Assembly (NCBI RefSeq): GCF_900113445.1
Contig: NZ_FOPJ01000002.1
Coordinates: 1 to 52,994 of the forward strand
Direction: 5' to 3'
From: Corynebacterium spheniscorum
GTDB lineage: Bacteria > Actinomycetota > Actinomycetes > Mycobacteriales > Mycobacteriaceae
Length of the DNA stretch: 52,994 bases
A model generated the notes under the pieces. It was not told the DNA's origin. It ran no database searches and saw only the letters and a list, made by a program, of their open reading frames with translations. Below are positions 34,298-43,358 of this stretch, in pieces. The first letter of the stretch is position 1, and the number at the start of each line of letters is the position of its first letter. A program made the position numbers and the translations under genes.

Positions 34298-34789
34298 TTA
34301 CTTGCGGTCGCCCAGCTCTGCATCGATGTGCAGGATGCCGGAACCGGACTCGCCGGCGATCTTCAGGCGATCGAGGATCTCGCTGACGGTGGATTCTTCT
34401 TCGATCTGCTCAGCCAGGAACTGGTCGAGCAGCGGGCGGGAATCCAGGTCGCGAACCTCTTCGCGGATGTTCTCCAGGTTGCGGATCATTGCGGAGACTT
34501 TGCGCTCGTGCTCGAGAGCAGCGGCGAAGGCATCCTCAGCGGTCTTTACGGAAACCTGGGGAGACTCGATGGCCTTGATTTGCGGGGTGATGTCGCGGTC
34601 CAGCAGGTGCTGGGAGAAGGCTTCTGCGTGCTCGAGTTCCTCTTCGTGCTGGGCGCGCATCCAATCGCGCATACCCACCAGGCCGAGGTCGTCGAGAGCG
34701 TAGGAGAGTTGGAGGTACAGCAGGGATGCGTGGATCTCTGCGGTAACTTGGTCGTTCAAAGCATTTGCGAGCTTGTCGTTGATCATCAT
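34298..34789 (-). CDS. ftn: Ferritin
   Basis: The 163-residue four-helix protein is a bacterial non-haem ferritin storing iron as ferric mineral in a 24-mer. Ferroxidase-centre residues are visible in the order Glu in NDQVTAEIHASLLYLQLSY, Glu and His in AQHEEELEHAEAFSQH, and Glu in FAAALEHERKV plus FLAEQIEEEST. It starts MMINDKLANALN; the second Met is an alternative. It lies between the GntR-type regulator and nrdF as in other corynebacteria. A partial DtxR-like box lies 39 bp upstream. Confidence 0.95.
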   Translation of the reverse strand: MMINDKLANALNDQVTAEIHASLLYLQLSYALDDLGLVGMRDWMRAQHEEELEHAEAFSQHLLDRDITPQIKAIESPQVSVKTAEDAFAAALEHERKVSAMIRNLENIREEVRDLDSRPLLDQFLAEQIEEESTVSEILDRLKIAGESGSGILHIDAELGDRK

Positions 34790-36271
<1,482 letters not shown>

Positions 36272-36922
36272 GCATTCCCGCTATGCCCTCAAGCCTTCTC
36301 GGCTTGGGGGCTTTTCCTTATATATACGGAGTACTTTTAGTTCTTGCGCCTCCCCGAGTTCCGCGGGCTAAGCTCCGGCAGGTTCTCCTTGGGCGCGCAC
36401 AACTACAGCTTTGCCACACGTGGCTAGGGGAGTGCAGCGCGAGTTTGATTTCCCCGTTGATCATGCTGCGCCAAGCCACCTTCTGCCACCTACTGAGTCA
36501 AGGCTGAGCAGCGAATTTTATCCTTACAACTTTTGTGCGAGCCCCGTTGGGGGTACTTTTTGGAGGCCTTGACTGGCTATTCGTCAGAGCCTCAAGAAAA
36601 GTTCTGTGTTTGGTGTCACAAAAAACAAGAAGGTTTGGACGCAGTACGAGCGTCCAATCCCAGGTTGTATGCCCGAACGGACGCTAAGGGCCCTAAAAGC
36701 CCCCTTAATGCATCCGACCAAAGTTCGATAGATAAAGAAAGCCCAGGACAACAGGGGGTGGCGCATTAAAAGTAGGTGTGACATGGTGGGGTTTAAGCAA
36801 CCGCGGTCCGGCTGGCTGCAAGATCGGGAGTGCTTTAAGATGAGTCCGTGTAAAACTTGGACAGCCCTGAACACCAACTGTGTGTTCATTATCAAGGGCT
36901 GTCTCGTAGTCAGGAGGTAATA
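36272..36922. other. 651-bp region between nrdF and ctaD
   Basis: No gene is supported. After the nrdF terminator come a stem TTGGACGC/GCGTCCAA (36635-36657) and a TAAGGG/CCCTTA stem near 36686-36706. Both lie in what is probably a long ctaD leader or promoter region. Confidence 0.5.
36285..36315 (+). terminator. Terminator of nrdF
   Basis: GCCCTCAAGCC pairs with GGCTTGGGGGC around TTCTC, followed by TTTT, 14 bases after the stop codon. Confidence 0.87.
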
Positions 36923-38662
36923 ATGACCGCAGTGGTGCCACGGCGCGAAGACTATGTCGCGCCTGAACGGCCCGAGCCTACGGGTCATGCTCGCACGGGG
37001 TCGAGGGCGTGGATGATGATGACCACGACCGACCATAAGCAGCTGGGCATCATGTACATCATCATGTCGTTCAGCTTCTTCTTCCTGGGCGGCCTGATGG
37101 CCCTGCTTATCCGTGCAGAACTCTTCACGCCAGGACTTCAGTTCCTGTCCAACGAACAATTCAACCAGCTCTTCACGATGCACGGCACCGTGATGCTGCT
37201 GCTCTACGGCACCCCAATTGTGTGGGGCTTCGCCAACTACGTCCTTCCGCTGCAAATCGGCGCACCGGACGTGGCTTTCCCGCGTCTGAACTCCTTCGGC
37301 TTCTGGATCACCACCGTCGGTGGTGTCGCCATGCTGGCCGGATTCCTCACCCCTGGTGGTGCCGCCGACTTCGGCTGGACCATCTACGCTCCGCTGTCTG
37401 ACGCCATCCACACCCCCGGTGTGGGCGCTGACCTCTGGATCGTCGGTGTGGGTGCAACCGGTGTGGGCACCATTGCCTCCGCACTGAACATGATCACCAC
37501 CATCCTGTGCCTCCGCGCACCGGGTATGACCATGTTCCGCATGCCGATCTTCTGCTGGAATATCTTCGTCGTCTCCGTCATCGTTCTGATGATCTTCCCG
37601 CTGCTGACCGCTGCCGCTCTCGGTGTTCTCTATGACCGCAAGCTCGGTGGCCACATCTACGCACCGGGTAATGGTGGCGCCATCCTCTGGCAGCACCTCT
37701 TCTGGTTCTTCGGTCACCCCGAGGTTTATGTGTTGGCTCTGCCCTTCTTCGGCATTGTCTCCGAAATCATCCCGGTGTTCTCCCGTAAGCCCATGTTCGG
37801 CTACATCGGCCTGATCTTCGCTACCCTGTCCATTGGCGCTCTGTCGATGGCTGTGTGGGCACACCACATGTTCGTCACCGGTGCGATCCTGCTGCCCTTC
37901 TTCTCCTTCATGACCTTCCTGATCTCCGTGCCTACCGGCGTGAAGTTCTTCAACTGGGTTGGCACCATGTGGAATGGCCACATCACCTGGGAGACTCCGA
38001 TGATCTGGGCCGTGGGCTTCATGGGCACCTTCCTCTTCGGTGGCCTGACCGGCATTATGCTGGCCTCCCCGCCGCTGGACTTCCACCTCGCTGAGTCCTA
38101 CTTCCTGATCGCGCACTTCCACTACACCCTCTTTGGCACGGTGGTGTTCGCATCCTGCGCTGGCGTGTACTTCTGGTTCCCCAAGATGACCGGTCGTATG
38201 CTCGACGAGCGCCTCGGCAAGGTTCACTTCTGGATCACCTTCGTTGGCTTCCACGGCACCTTCTTGATCCAGCACTGGGTCGGCAACATGGGTATGCCGC
38301 GTCGTTACGCCGACTACCTGGAGACCGACGGCTTCACCTTGATGAACCAGATCTCCACCGTGTTCTCCTTCCTGCTGGGCCTGTCCGTCATTCCCTTCAT
38401 CTGGAATGTCTTCAAGTCCTGGCGCTACGGCGAAGTGGTCACCGTTGATGACCCCTGGGGTTATGGCAACTCCCTGGAGTGGGCAACCTCTTGCCCGCCC
38501 CCGCGCCACAACTTCGCTTCGCTGCCGCGTATCCGCTCCGAGCGTCCTGCCTTCGAGCTGCACTACCCGCACATGGTTGAGCGCATGCGCCGTGAGGCAC
38601 ACACCGGGCACAAGGAAGAACGCCCCGCAGTGCATCAAACCGGTGCGAAGGTTAACGCCTAA
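36923..38662 (+). CDS. ctaD: Cytochrome c oxidase subunit I (aa3 type)
   Basis: The catalytic subunit of the corynebacterial aa3 oxidase, part of the bc1-aa3 supercomplex in the cytoplasmic membrane. The 579 residues contain 12 TM segments. The heme a ligand is in TMHGTVM. The CuB and Tyr-His crosslink site is [12 protein letters not shown], the CuB histidines are WAHHM, and the heme a/a3 histidines are in [15 protein letters not shown] lies 6 nt before the ATG at 36923; the frame is open 22 codons further up without conservation. Monocistronic, with a strong terminator. Confidence 0.97.
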   Translation: MTAVVPRREDYVAPERPEPTGHARTGSRAWMMMTTTDHKQLGIMYIIMSFSFFFLGGLMALLIRAELFTPGLQFLSNEQFNQLFTMHGTVMLLLYGTPIVWGFANYVLPLQIGAPDVAFPRLNSFGFWITTVGGVAMLAGFLTPGGAADFGWTIYAPLSDAIHTPGVGADLWIVGVGATGVGTIASALNMITTILCLRAPGMTMFRMPIFCWNIFVVSVIVLMIFPLLTAAALGVLYDRKLGGHIYAPGNGGAILWQHLFWFFGHPEVYVLALPFFGIVSEIIPVFSRKPMFGYIGLIFATLSIGALSMAVWAHHMFVTGAILLPFFSFMTFLISVPTGVKFFNWVGTMWNGHITWETPMIWAVGFMGTFLFGGLTGIMLASPPLDFHLAESYFLIAHFHYTLFGTVVFASCAGVYFWFPKMTGRMLDERLGKVHFWITFVGFHGTFLIQHWVGNMGMPRRYADYLETDGFTLMNQISTVFSFLLGLSVIPFIWNVFKSWRYGEVVTVDDPWGYGNSLEWATSCPPPRHNFASLPRIRSERPAFELHYPHMVERMRREAHTGHKEERPAVHQTGAKVNA

Positions 38663-38716
38663 GCACGTTGTGAGTTAGCTCGGCTAACTGACAACCCCCT
38701 CCGACTAACGCAGTAC

Positions 38717-38773
38717 AACCCCGAGGAGTACTACAGTCCCGCTGCCAGCTAGGGACTACTCCTCGGGGTTTCT
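38717..38773 (+). terminator. Terminator of ctaD
   Basis: AACCCCGAGGAGTA pairs perfectly with TACTCCTCGGGGTT; an inner stem GTCCC/GGGAC caps it, and TT follows. Confidence 0.85.
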
Positions 38774-38901
38774 GCATGCCTGAAATCCGTTGTCCCCCTT
38801 AAAGTGGCGGCGATTTCCCTTAGATAGCCGCCACCAGGTTGGATAGATATGTTCACCAGCCGCACTTAAGTACTTCCCCTAGAGGAGATGTCGACACCAT
38901 C

Positions 38902-40197
38902 GTGGATACCCTGGATACCCCCAAGCTTTCAGCTTTACCCCGCGTAGAACTCCAAGATGGCCTGACCCCTGCGGTCATTACCGTCACCGGACCAGACCGC
39001 ACAGGTGTCTCCGCCGCAACCTTTAGGGTACTGTCCGCACACCAGGCCCAGCTCCTGGATGTCGAACAAGCCCAATTCCGCGGCCGCATGAACCTCGCCG
39101 CCTATGTCGGTGTGGAAGAAGACTCCATCGAGACCCTCAAACAGGGCCTAGAAGATACCCTGCGCCAACACAACCAGCGCGTCAGCCTCGAAGTCATTAA
39201 AGATAACTCCGCGGCAACCTCCAAACCACGCTCCACTCACGTCGTGGTGGTGCTTGGTAACCCCGTCACCGCCACTGATGTCTCCCGCATTGGCCGCACC
39301 CTGGCTAACTTCAATGCGAATATCGACCGCATCCGTGGCATCGCAGACTACCCAGTCACTGGCCTGGAATTGTGGGTTACCGTTGCTGACCCCACCCCAG
39401 GTGGTGCCACGGGGCTTCGGAAGGCGCTTGCTGAACTCACTCCAGAACTAGAAGTCGATATCGCCATCGAGCGTGCTGGGCTGGCGCGTCGCTCCAAGCG
39501 CCTGGTGTGCTTCGACTGCGACTCCACTTTGATTACCGGCGAAGTCATCGAGATGCTGGCCGCCCATGCCGGTAAGGAAGATGAAGTCCGTGAGGTCACC
39601 GAAGCCGCCATGCGCGGTGAACTCGACTTCGAAGAATCCCTCCGTGCTCGCGTTGCCACGCTTGCTGGGCTTGATGCCAGCGTGATTGATGATGTCGCCC
39701 GCGATATTGTGCTCACCCCAGGTGCACGCACCACCGTGCGCACCTTAAAGCGCATGGGCTTTAGGGTGGCAGTGGTCTCTGGTGGTTTCATCCAGGTACT
39801 TGAAGACCTCGCCCGCGAACTAGACCTCGACTACGTGCGCGCTAATACCCTTGAAATTAAGGACGGCAAGCTCACCGGACGAGTAATCGGCAAGGTCGTC
39901 GACCGCGCCGCCAAGGCGGAGTTCTTAGAAGAGTTCGCCGCTGACTCGGGTCTGAAGATGCACCAAACCGTGGCGGTTGGTGATGGCGCGAATGATATTG
40001 ACATGATCTCCGCAGCAGGTCTGGGGATTGCCTTTAATGCCAAGCCCGCGCTTCGCGATATTGCTGATACTTCCGTCAACCACCCCTTCCTCGATGAGGT
40101 GCTGCATATCCTGGGCATCCCGCGCGCTGATATTGATGCCAGTGACTTAGAAGAAGCCGGTGCCTACCGCCGCGTCCCCCTGGAGCAAACCCTGTGA
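38902..40197 (+). CDS. serB: Phosphoserine phosphatase with N-terminal ACT domains
   Basis: Hydrolyses phosphoserine to serine, the last step of serine synthesis. The 431 residues have two ACT-like regions (about 1-80 ITVTGPDRTGVSAATFRVLS, and about 95-175 VVVLGNPVTATDVSRI), then a HAD domain. HAD motif I is DCDSTLI (about 209-215), motif II VVSGGF, and motif IV GDGANDIDMI. This ACT-ACT-HAD layout is typical of actinobacterial SerB. The start is uncertain: GTG 38902 is chosen, with AGAGGAG 14 nt upstream; the frame opens at 38839. Its stop overlaps the next start (GTGA). Confidence 0.93.
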   Translation: MDTLDTPKLSALPRVELQDGLTPAVITVTGPDRTGVSAATFRVLSAHQAQLLDVEQAQFRGRMNLAAYVGVEEDSIETLKQGLEDTLRQHNQRVSLEVIKDNSAATSKPRSTHVVVVLGNPVTATDVSRIGRTLANFNANIDRIRGIADYPVTGLELWVTVADPTPGGATGLRKALAELTPELEVDIAIERAGLARRSKRLVCFDCDSTLITGEVIEMLAAHAGKEDEVREVTEAAMRGELDFEESLRARVATLAGLDASVIDDVARDIVLTPGARTTVRTLKRMGFRVAVVSGGFIQVLEDLARELDLDYVRANTLEIKDGKLTGRVIGKVVDRAAKAEFLEEFAADSGLKMHQTVAVGDGANDIDMISAAGLGIAFNAKPALRDIADTSVNHPFLDEVLHILGIPRADIDASDLEEAGAYRRVPLEQTL

Positions 40198-41066
40198 AAG
40201 AAGCGCAAGAGCGCACAGAAGCGCAAGAGCGCACAGAAGCGCAAGAGTGCAATTCCGCCGAGGCCTTCCGCCGCGCGCACGCACTCTTAGTAGACCGCGC
40301 TAAAGCAGGCCCGCACTTCGAGGACCCTTCTAAACCGGAAACCGTTCAGGCCATGCAAATTGTCCTGAACCTTCCCAAAAATAATCCGCCGGCACGGCAT
40401 AATATTTTGGCGGCTGCTGCTCAGGCAGTGGTGCGGGTATGCCTCGATGAACGCGTATCCACCGACTACGGCACCCACGAGGCCTTCCATGCGTGGTACG
40501 GGCACCTCATCCGTAAGGTCGCCCGCCGAGCACGCAATGCCGGCTGGGAGCACATCCAGCACCTCCCCGGGGTCACTGCCCAAGTAGAAGACGCTGAAGC
40601 TCGTGCCTTCGTACCCAGTGCGGTAAACGCGGTGCCCGCAGAGATCAAAAAGCTACAGATCTCCGGTACTGATGTGCCCTGGGAAGAAGAACTCCCAGAA
40701 CCCACCGAACCAGTCGTGATCTACTGCGATGCTGGGCTGGTCATGTCAGTGGGGAAAGCCGCCGCCCAAGTAGGGCATGCTTCTATGATGTTGGCCGCCC
40801 AACGCCCAGTAGAACTCGTGGAAGCATGGGCGAAGGCCGGTTTCCCGCTGGCCGTGCGCGAGGTCCCCAGCGCGGTATTCCAAGAGCACTGCCAGGCTGC
40901 TGATGCTGTCGCTATTCGCGATGCTGGTTTTACGGAAGTAGAACCTGGCTCCATCACCGTCGTCGCCCGAGGGCTCACAGACGCCGGGCTCACAGACGCC
41001 GGGCTCACAGCCGACGCCTCCACCCCGAACTTATCCACAGGCCCCGCAGACACCCCTCCGGCCTAA
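40194..41066 (+). CDS. Peptidyl-tRNA hydrolase 2-like protein
   Basis: The 290-residue protein carries a PTH2-type domain in its C-terminal half (about 175-265): VIYCDAGLVMSVGKAAAQVGHASMMLA matches the PTH2 motif of lysine, Gln-Val and Gly-His. Such proteins release peptide from peptidyl-tRNA. The N-terminal half (about 15-165) is an unassigned domain also seen as I recall in corynebacterial homologues beside serB. Both ends carry tandem repeats: AQERTE three times at the N-terminus and GLTDA twice to three times near the C-terminus. The GTG start overlaps the serB stop, so translation is coupled. Confidence 0.82.
   Translation: MKEAQERTEAQERTEAQECNSAEAFRRAHALLVDRAKAGPHFEDPSKPETVQAMQIVLNLPKNNPPARHNILAAAAQAVVRVCLDERVSTDYGTHEAFHAWYGHLIRKVARRARNAGWEHIQHLPGVTAQVEDAEARAFVPSAVNAVPAEIKKLQISGTDVPWEEELPEPTEPVVIYCDAGLVMSVGKAAAQVGHASMMLAAQRPVELVEAWAKAGFPLAVREVPSAVFQEHCQAADAVAIRDAGFTEVEPGSITVVARGLTDAGLTDAGLTADASTPNLSTGPADTPPA
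40202..40250 (+). repeat. 18-bp tandem repeat at the start of the PTH2-like gene
   Basis: The unit GCGCAAGAGCGCACAGAA occurs 2.7 times and encodes AQERTE repeats right after the start codon. A second short repeat (GGGCTCACAGACGCC) occurs at about 40972-41008 in the same gene. Confidence 0.85.
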
Positions 41067-41080
41067 ACCGCAGCCCTAAG

Positions 41081-41086
41081 TACACT
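41081..41086 (+). promoter_or_regulatory. -10 hexamer TACACT, leaderless promoter of dinG
   Basis: TACACT is followed by eight bases and then the GTG start at 41095; no Shine-Dalgarno is present. Confidence 0.45.
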
Positions 41087-41094
41087 GACACCTC

Positions 41095-43113
41095 GTGACC
41101 CCAGACCCAGGCACATCCACCACGGACCGCACCCAAAGCTCTCAGACCTCTCACACCCATGATGTCCAAGAGCTGCTTAGTGCTGCCGTTAAGGCCCTAG
41201 GCGGAGCTACCCGCCCAGGCCAGGTGCGCATGAGCCAGGCCGTCGCCAAAGCCATGGGCAGCGAACGCCACCTTGCCGTACAAGCCGGAACCGGTACCGG
41301 TAAATCTCTGGCCTACCTCGTACCCGCGGTAGCGCACGCTCAAGCCAGTGACACCACGGTCATTGTCTCCACCGCCACCATTGCACTCCAAGCCCAGCTG
41401 ATTAATCGTGATCTCCCACGTCTTGCTGATGCTTTAGAGCCACTACTTGAGCGTCGCCCCAGCTTCGCCATTATGAAAGGCCGCAGCAACTACCTTTGCC
41501 TGCATAAGATCTCCGCGGCCGCCCCGGAATCAGAAGGCGATGCCCTCATCGATGATGAAGAACTCACCACCATGGGTCGGCATATCCGCCGCGTTCAAGA
41601 ATGGGCCCAAGAAACCGAAACCGGCGACCGCGATGAACTCGACCCCGGCGTCCCGGACCGCGCCTGGCGGCAGGTCTCTGTTACCGCGCAGGAATGCTTG
41701 GGGGCTTCCCGCTGCCCGCATGGCTCCGAATGCTTCGCCGAATTAGCACGCGAAAAAACCGCCGATGTAGACATCATTGTCACCAACCACGCCTTGCTCG
41801 CCATCGATGCGCTTAGCGACGCCCAAATCCTGCCCGAGCATGATGTCGTCATCATTGACGAAGCCCACGAACTCGATGGCCGCATCACCGCCGTTGCCAC
41901 CGCCGAGCTTTCCCCCACCACGCTCAAAAACATTGCGAAGCGCTCCGCAAAACTTCATAACAATAAAAAAGAAGAAGCCCTCGAAGGCCTCGCCGAAGAC
42001 TTCTCCTCCCAGCTACTTACCGTCCAAGACGGCCGCTGGACCCGCATGCCCCAAGAAGAACTCGGCCACAAAATCGAGGCGATCTCCCGGGAACTTTGGC
42101 GCATCCGCGATAACCTCCTGCCCGCCCCGGAAGGCGAAGCCGCCAATGACCCAGAACGCTACGCCGAACGCCAGCACGTCGCCCTGCTCGCCCGCGAACT
42201 CTGCGACGCCATCGAAAGAATCCAGACCGTCTTCGAGGAAACCGACCCCGCCAAACAACGCGATGTCGTCTGGCTCAACCGCGATGAACGCCGCGGCGAC
42301 CGCATCAATATCGCCCCACTATCCGTCGCGCCACTGCTGTCCACCAGGCTGTTCGGTGAAGCCACCGTCATCCTCACCTCCGCCACCTTAAGCATCGGCG
42401 GCAACTTCCAGGCCATGGCCGCTAGCTGGGGACTTCCTAAAGGCTCCTGGGATGCTCTCGATGTCGGCACCCCCTTTGACCCCGCCAAAGCCGGCATCCT
42501 CTACACCCCACGCCACCTCCCAGCCCCCGGCCGCGATGGGCTCTCCGAAGAAGTCCTCGATGAAATCTACGAGCTCATCATGGCCGCCGGCGGGCGCACC
42601 CTCGGGCTCTTTAGCTCCCGCCGCGCCGCCATCCAAGCCGCCGACCGCATGCGCATGCGCCTGCCCTTCGACGTGCTCTGCCAAGGCGATGAAACCACCG
42701 GCATCCTCGTCGACCGCTTCGCCCGCAATGAAAACACCTGCCTTTTCGGCACACTCAGCCTCTGGCAAGGTGTCGACGTCCCCGGCCGCAGCTGCTCCCT
42801 GGTTATCATCGACCGCATCCCTTTCCCACGTCCCGACGACCCCCTCCTGCAGGCCCGCAAAGAAGCCGCCGACGCCGAAGGTCGCAACGGCTTCATGGAA
42901 GTCGCCGCCACACACTCCGCACTCCTGCTCGCCCAAGGTGCTGGCCGCCTGCTGCGCAGCGTCAACGACAAAGGTGTCGTCGCCATCCTCGACCAACGAC
43001 TCGTCACCAAACGCTACGGCAGCTTCCTCATGAAATCCCTCCCCAAATTCTGGACCACCACCGACGGCACCGTCGTCCGCGGAGCCCTTAAACGCCTTAT
43101 CGCTACACCTTAA
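41095..43113 (+). CDS. dinG: DinG-family ATP-dependent DNA helicase
   Basis: A 672-residue superfamily 2 helicase of the XPD/DinG group. Walker A is AGTGTGKSLAY (about 62-72) and the DEAH box is IIDEAHEL (about 250). Between them four cysteines (NYLCLHK, ECLGASRCPHGSECF) fit the 4Fe-4S cluster of this group. C-terminal motifs include ILTSATLSIGG, LGLFSSRRAA, FGTLSLWQGVDVPG and QGAGRLLR. It unwinds DNA with 5'-3' polarity in repair. The start is a leaderless GTG. It is the last housekeeping gene before the CRISPR-Cas locus. Confidence 0.94.
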   Translation: MTPDPGTSTTDRTQSSQTSHTHDVQELLSAAVKALGGATRPGQVRMSQAVAKAMGSERHLAVQAGTGTGKSLAYLVPAVAHAQASDTTVIVSTATIALQAQLINRDLPRLADALEPLLERRPSFAIMKGRSNYLCLHKISAAAPESEGDALIDDEELTTMGRHIRRVQEWAQETETGDRDELDPGVPDRAWRQVSVTAQECLGASRCPHGSECFAELAREKTADVDIIVTNHALLAIDALSDAQILPEHDVVIIDEAHELDGRITAVATAELSPTTLKNIAKRSAKLHNNKKEEALEGLAEDFSSQLLTVQDGRWTRMPQEELGHKIEAISRELWRIRDNLLPAPEGEAANDPERYAERQHVALLARELCDAIERIQTVFEETDPAKQRDVVWLNRDERRGDRINIAPLSVAPLLSTRLFGEATVILTSATLSIGGNFQAMAASWGLPKGSWDALDVGTPFDPAKAGILYTPRHLPAPGRDGLSEEVLDEIYELIMAAGGRTLGLFSSRRAAIQAADRMRMRLPFDVLCQGDETTGILVDRFARNENTCLFGTLSLWQGVDVPGRSCSLVIIDRIPFPRPDDPLLQARKEAADAEGRNGFMEVAATHSALLLAQGAGRLLRSVNDKGVVAILDQRLVTKRYGSFLMKSLPKFWTTTDGTVVRGALKRLIATP

Positions 43114-43160
43114 GCTTTCCCCGAGACCGTGCGACCCCCGCTTGCACGCACCCACCCGCA
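43114..43160 (+). repeat. Copy of the GCTTTCCCCGAGA 3'-end repeat
   Basis: GCTTTCCCCGAGACCGTGCG begins at the base after the dinG stop codon; GTGCG and CGCAC can pair. Same orientation relative to its gene as the other copies. The right edge is not well defined. Confidence 0.55.
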
Positions 43161-43358
43161 CCCCACAGGGCAGGGGAGTGCCACGCGTGATTCGCTGCAG
43201 GCGCGAGTAGCCTAAAAACAGCGTTAAAGCCAGTATTTAAGATCACGACGCCAAAACAATGAAAAGTGCCTATCATGTTGGGTAGGTCCAAAGCCCTCGG
43301 GGGTGGGTAGTGCTGTACATCTTCCTGGGCATCTTTTGGCTAGAACCAAGGAGAAACA

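Noticed and set aside
36584..38638. 684-residue minus-strand frame antisense to ctaD
   Set aside because: Its only support is length; ctaD on the plus strand is unmistakable and the shadow has the usual His/Glu/Gln bias.
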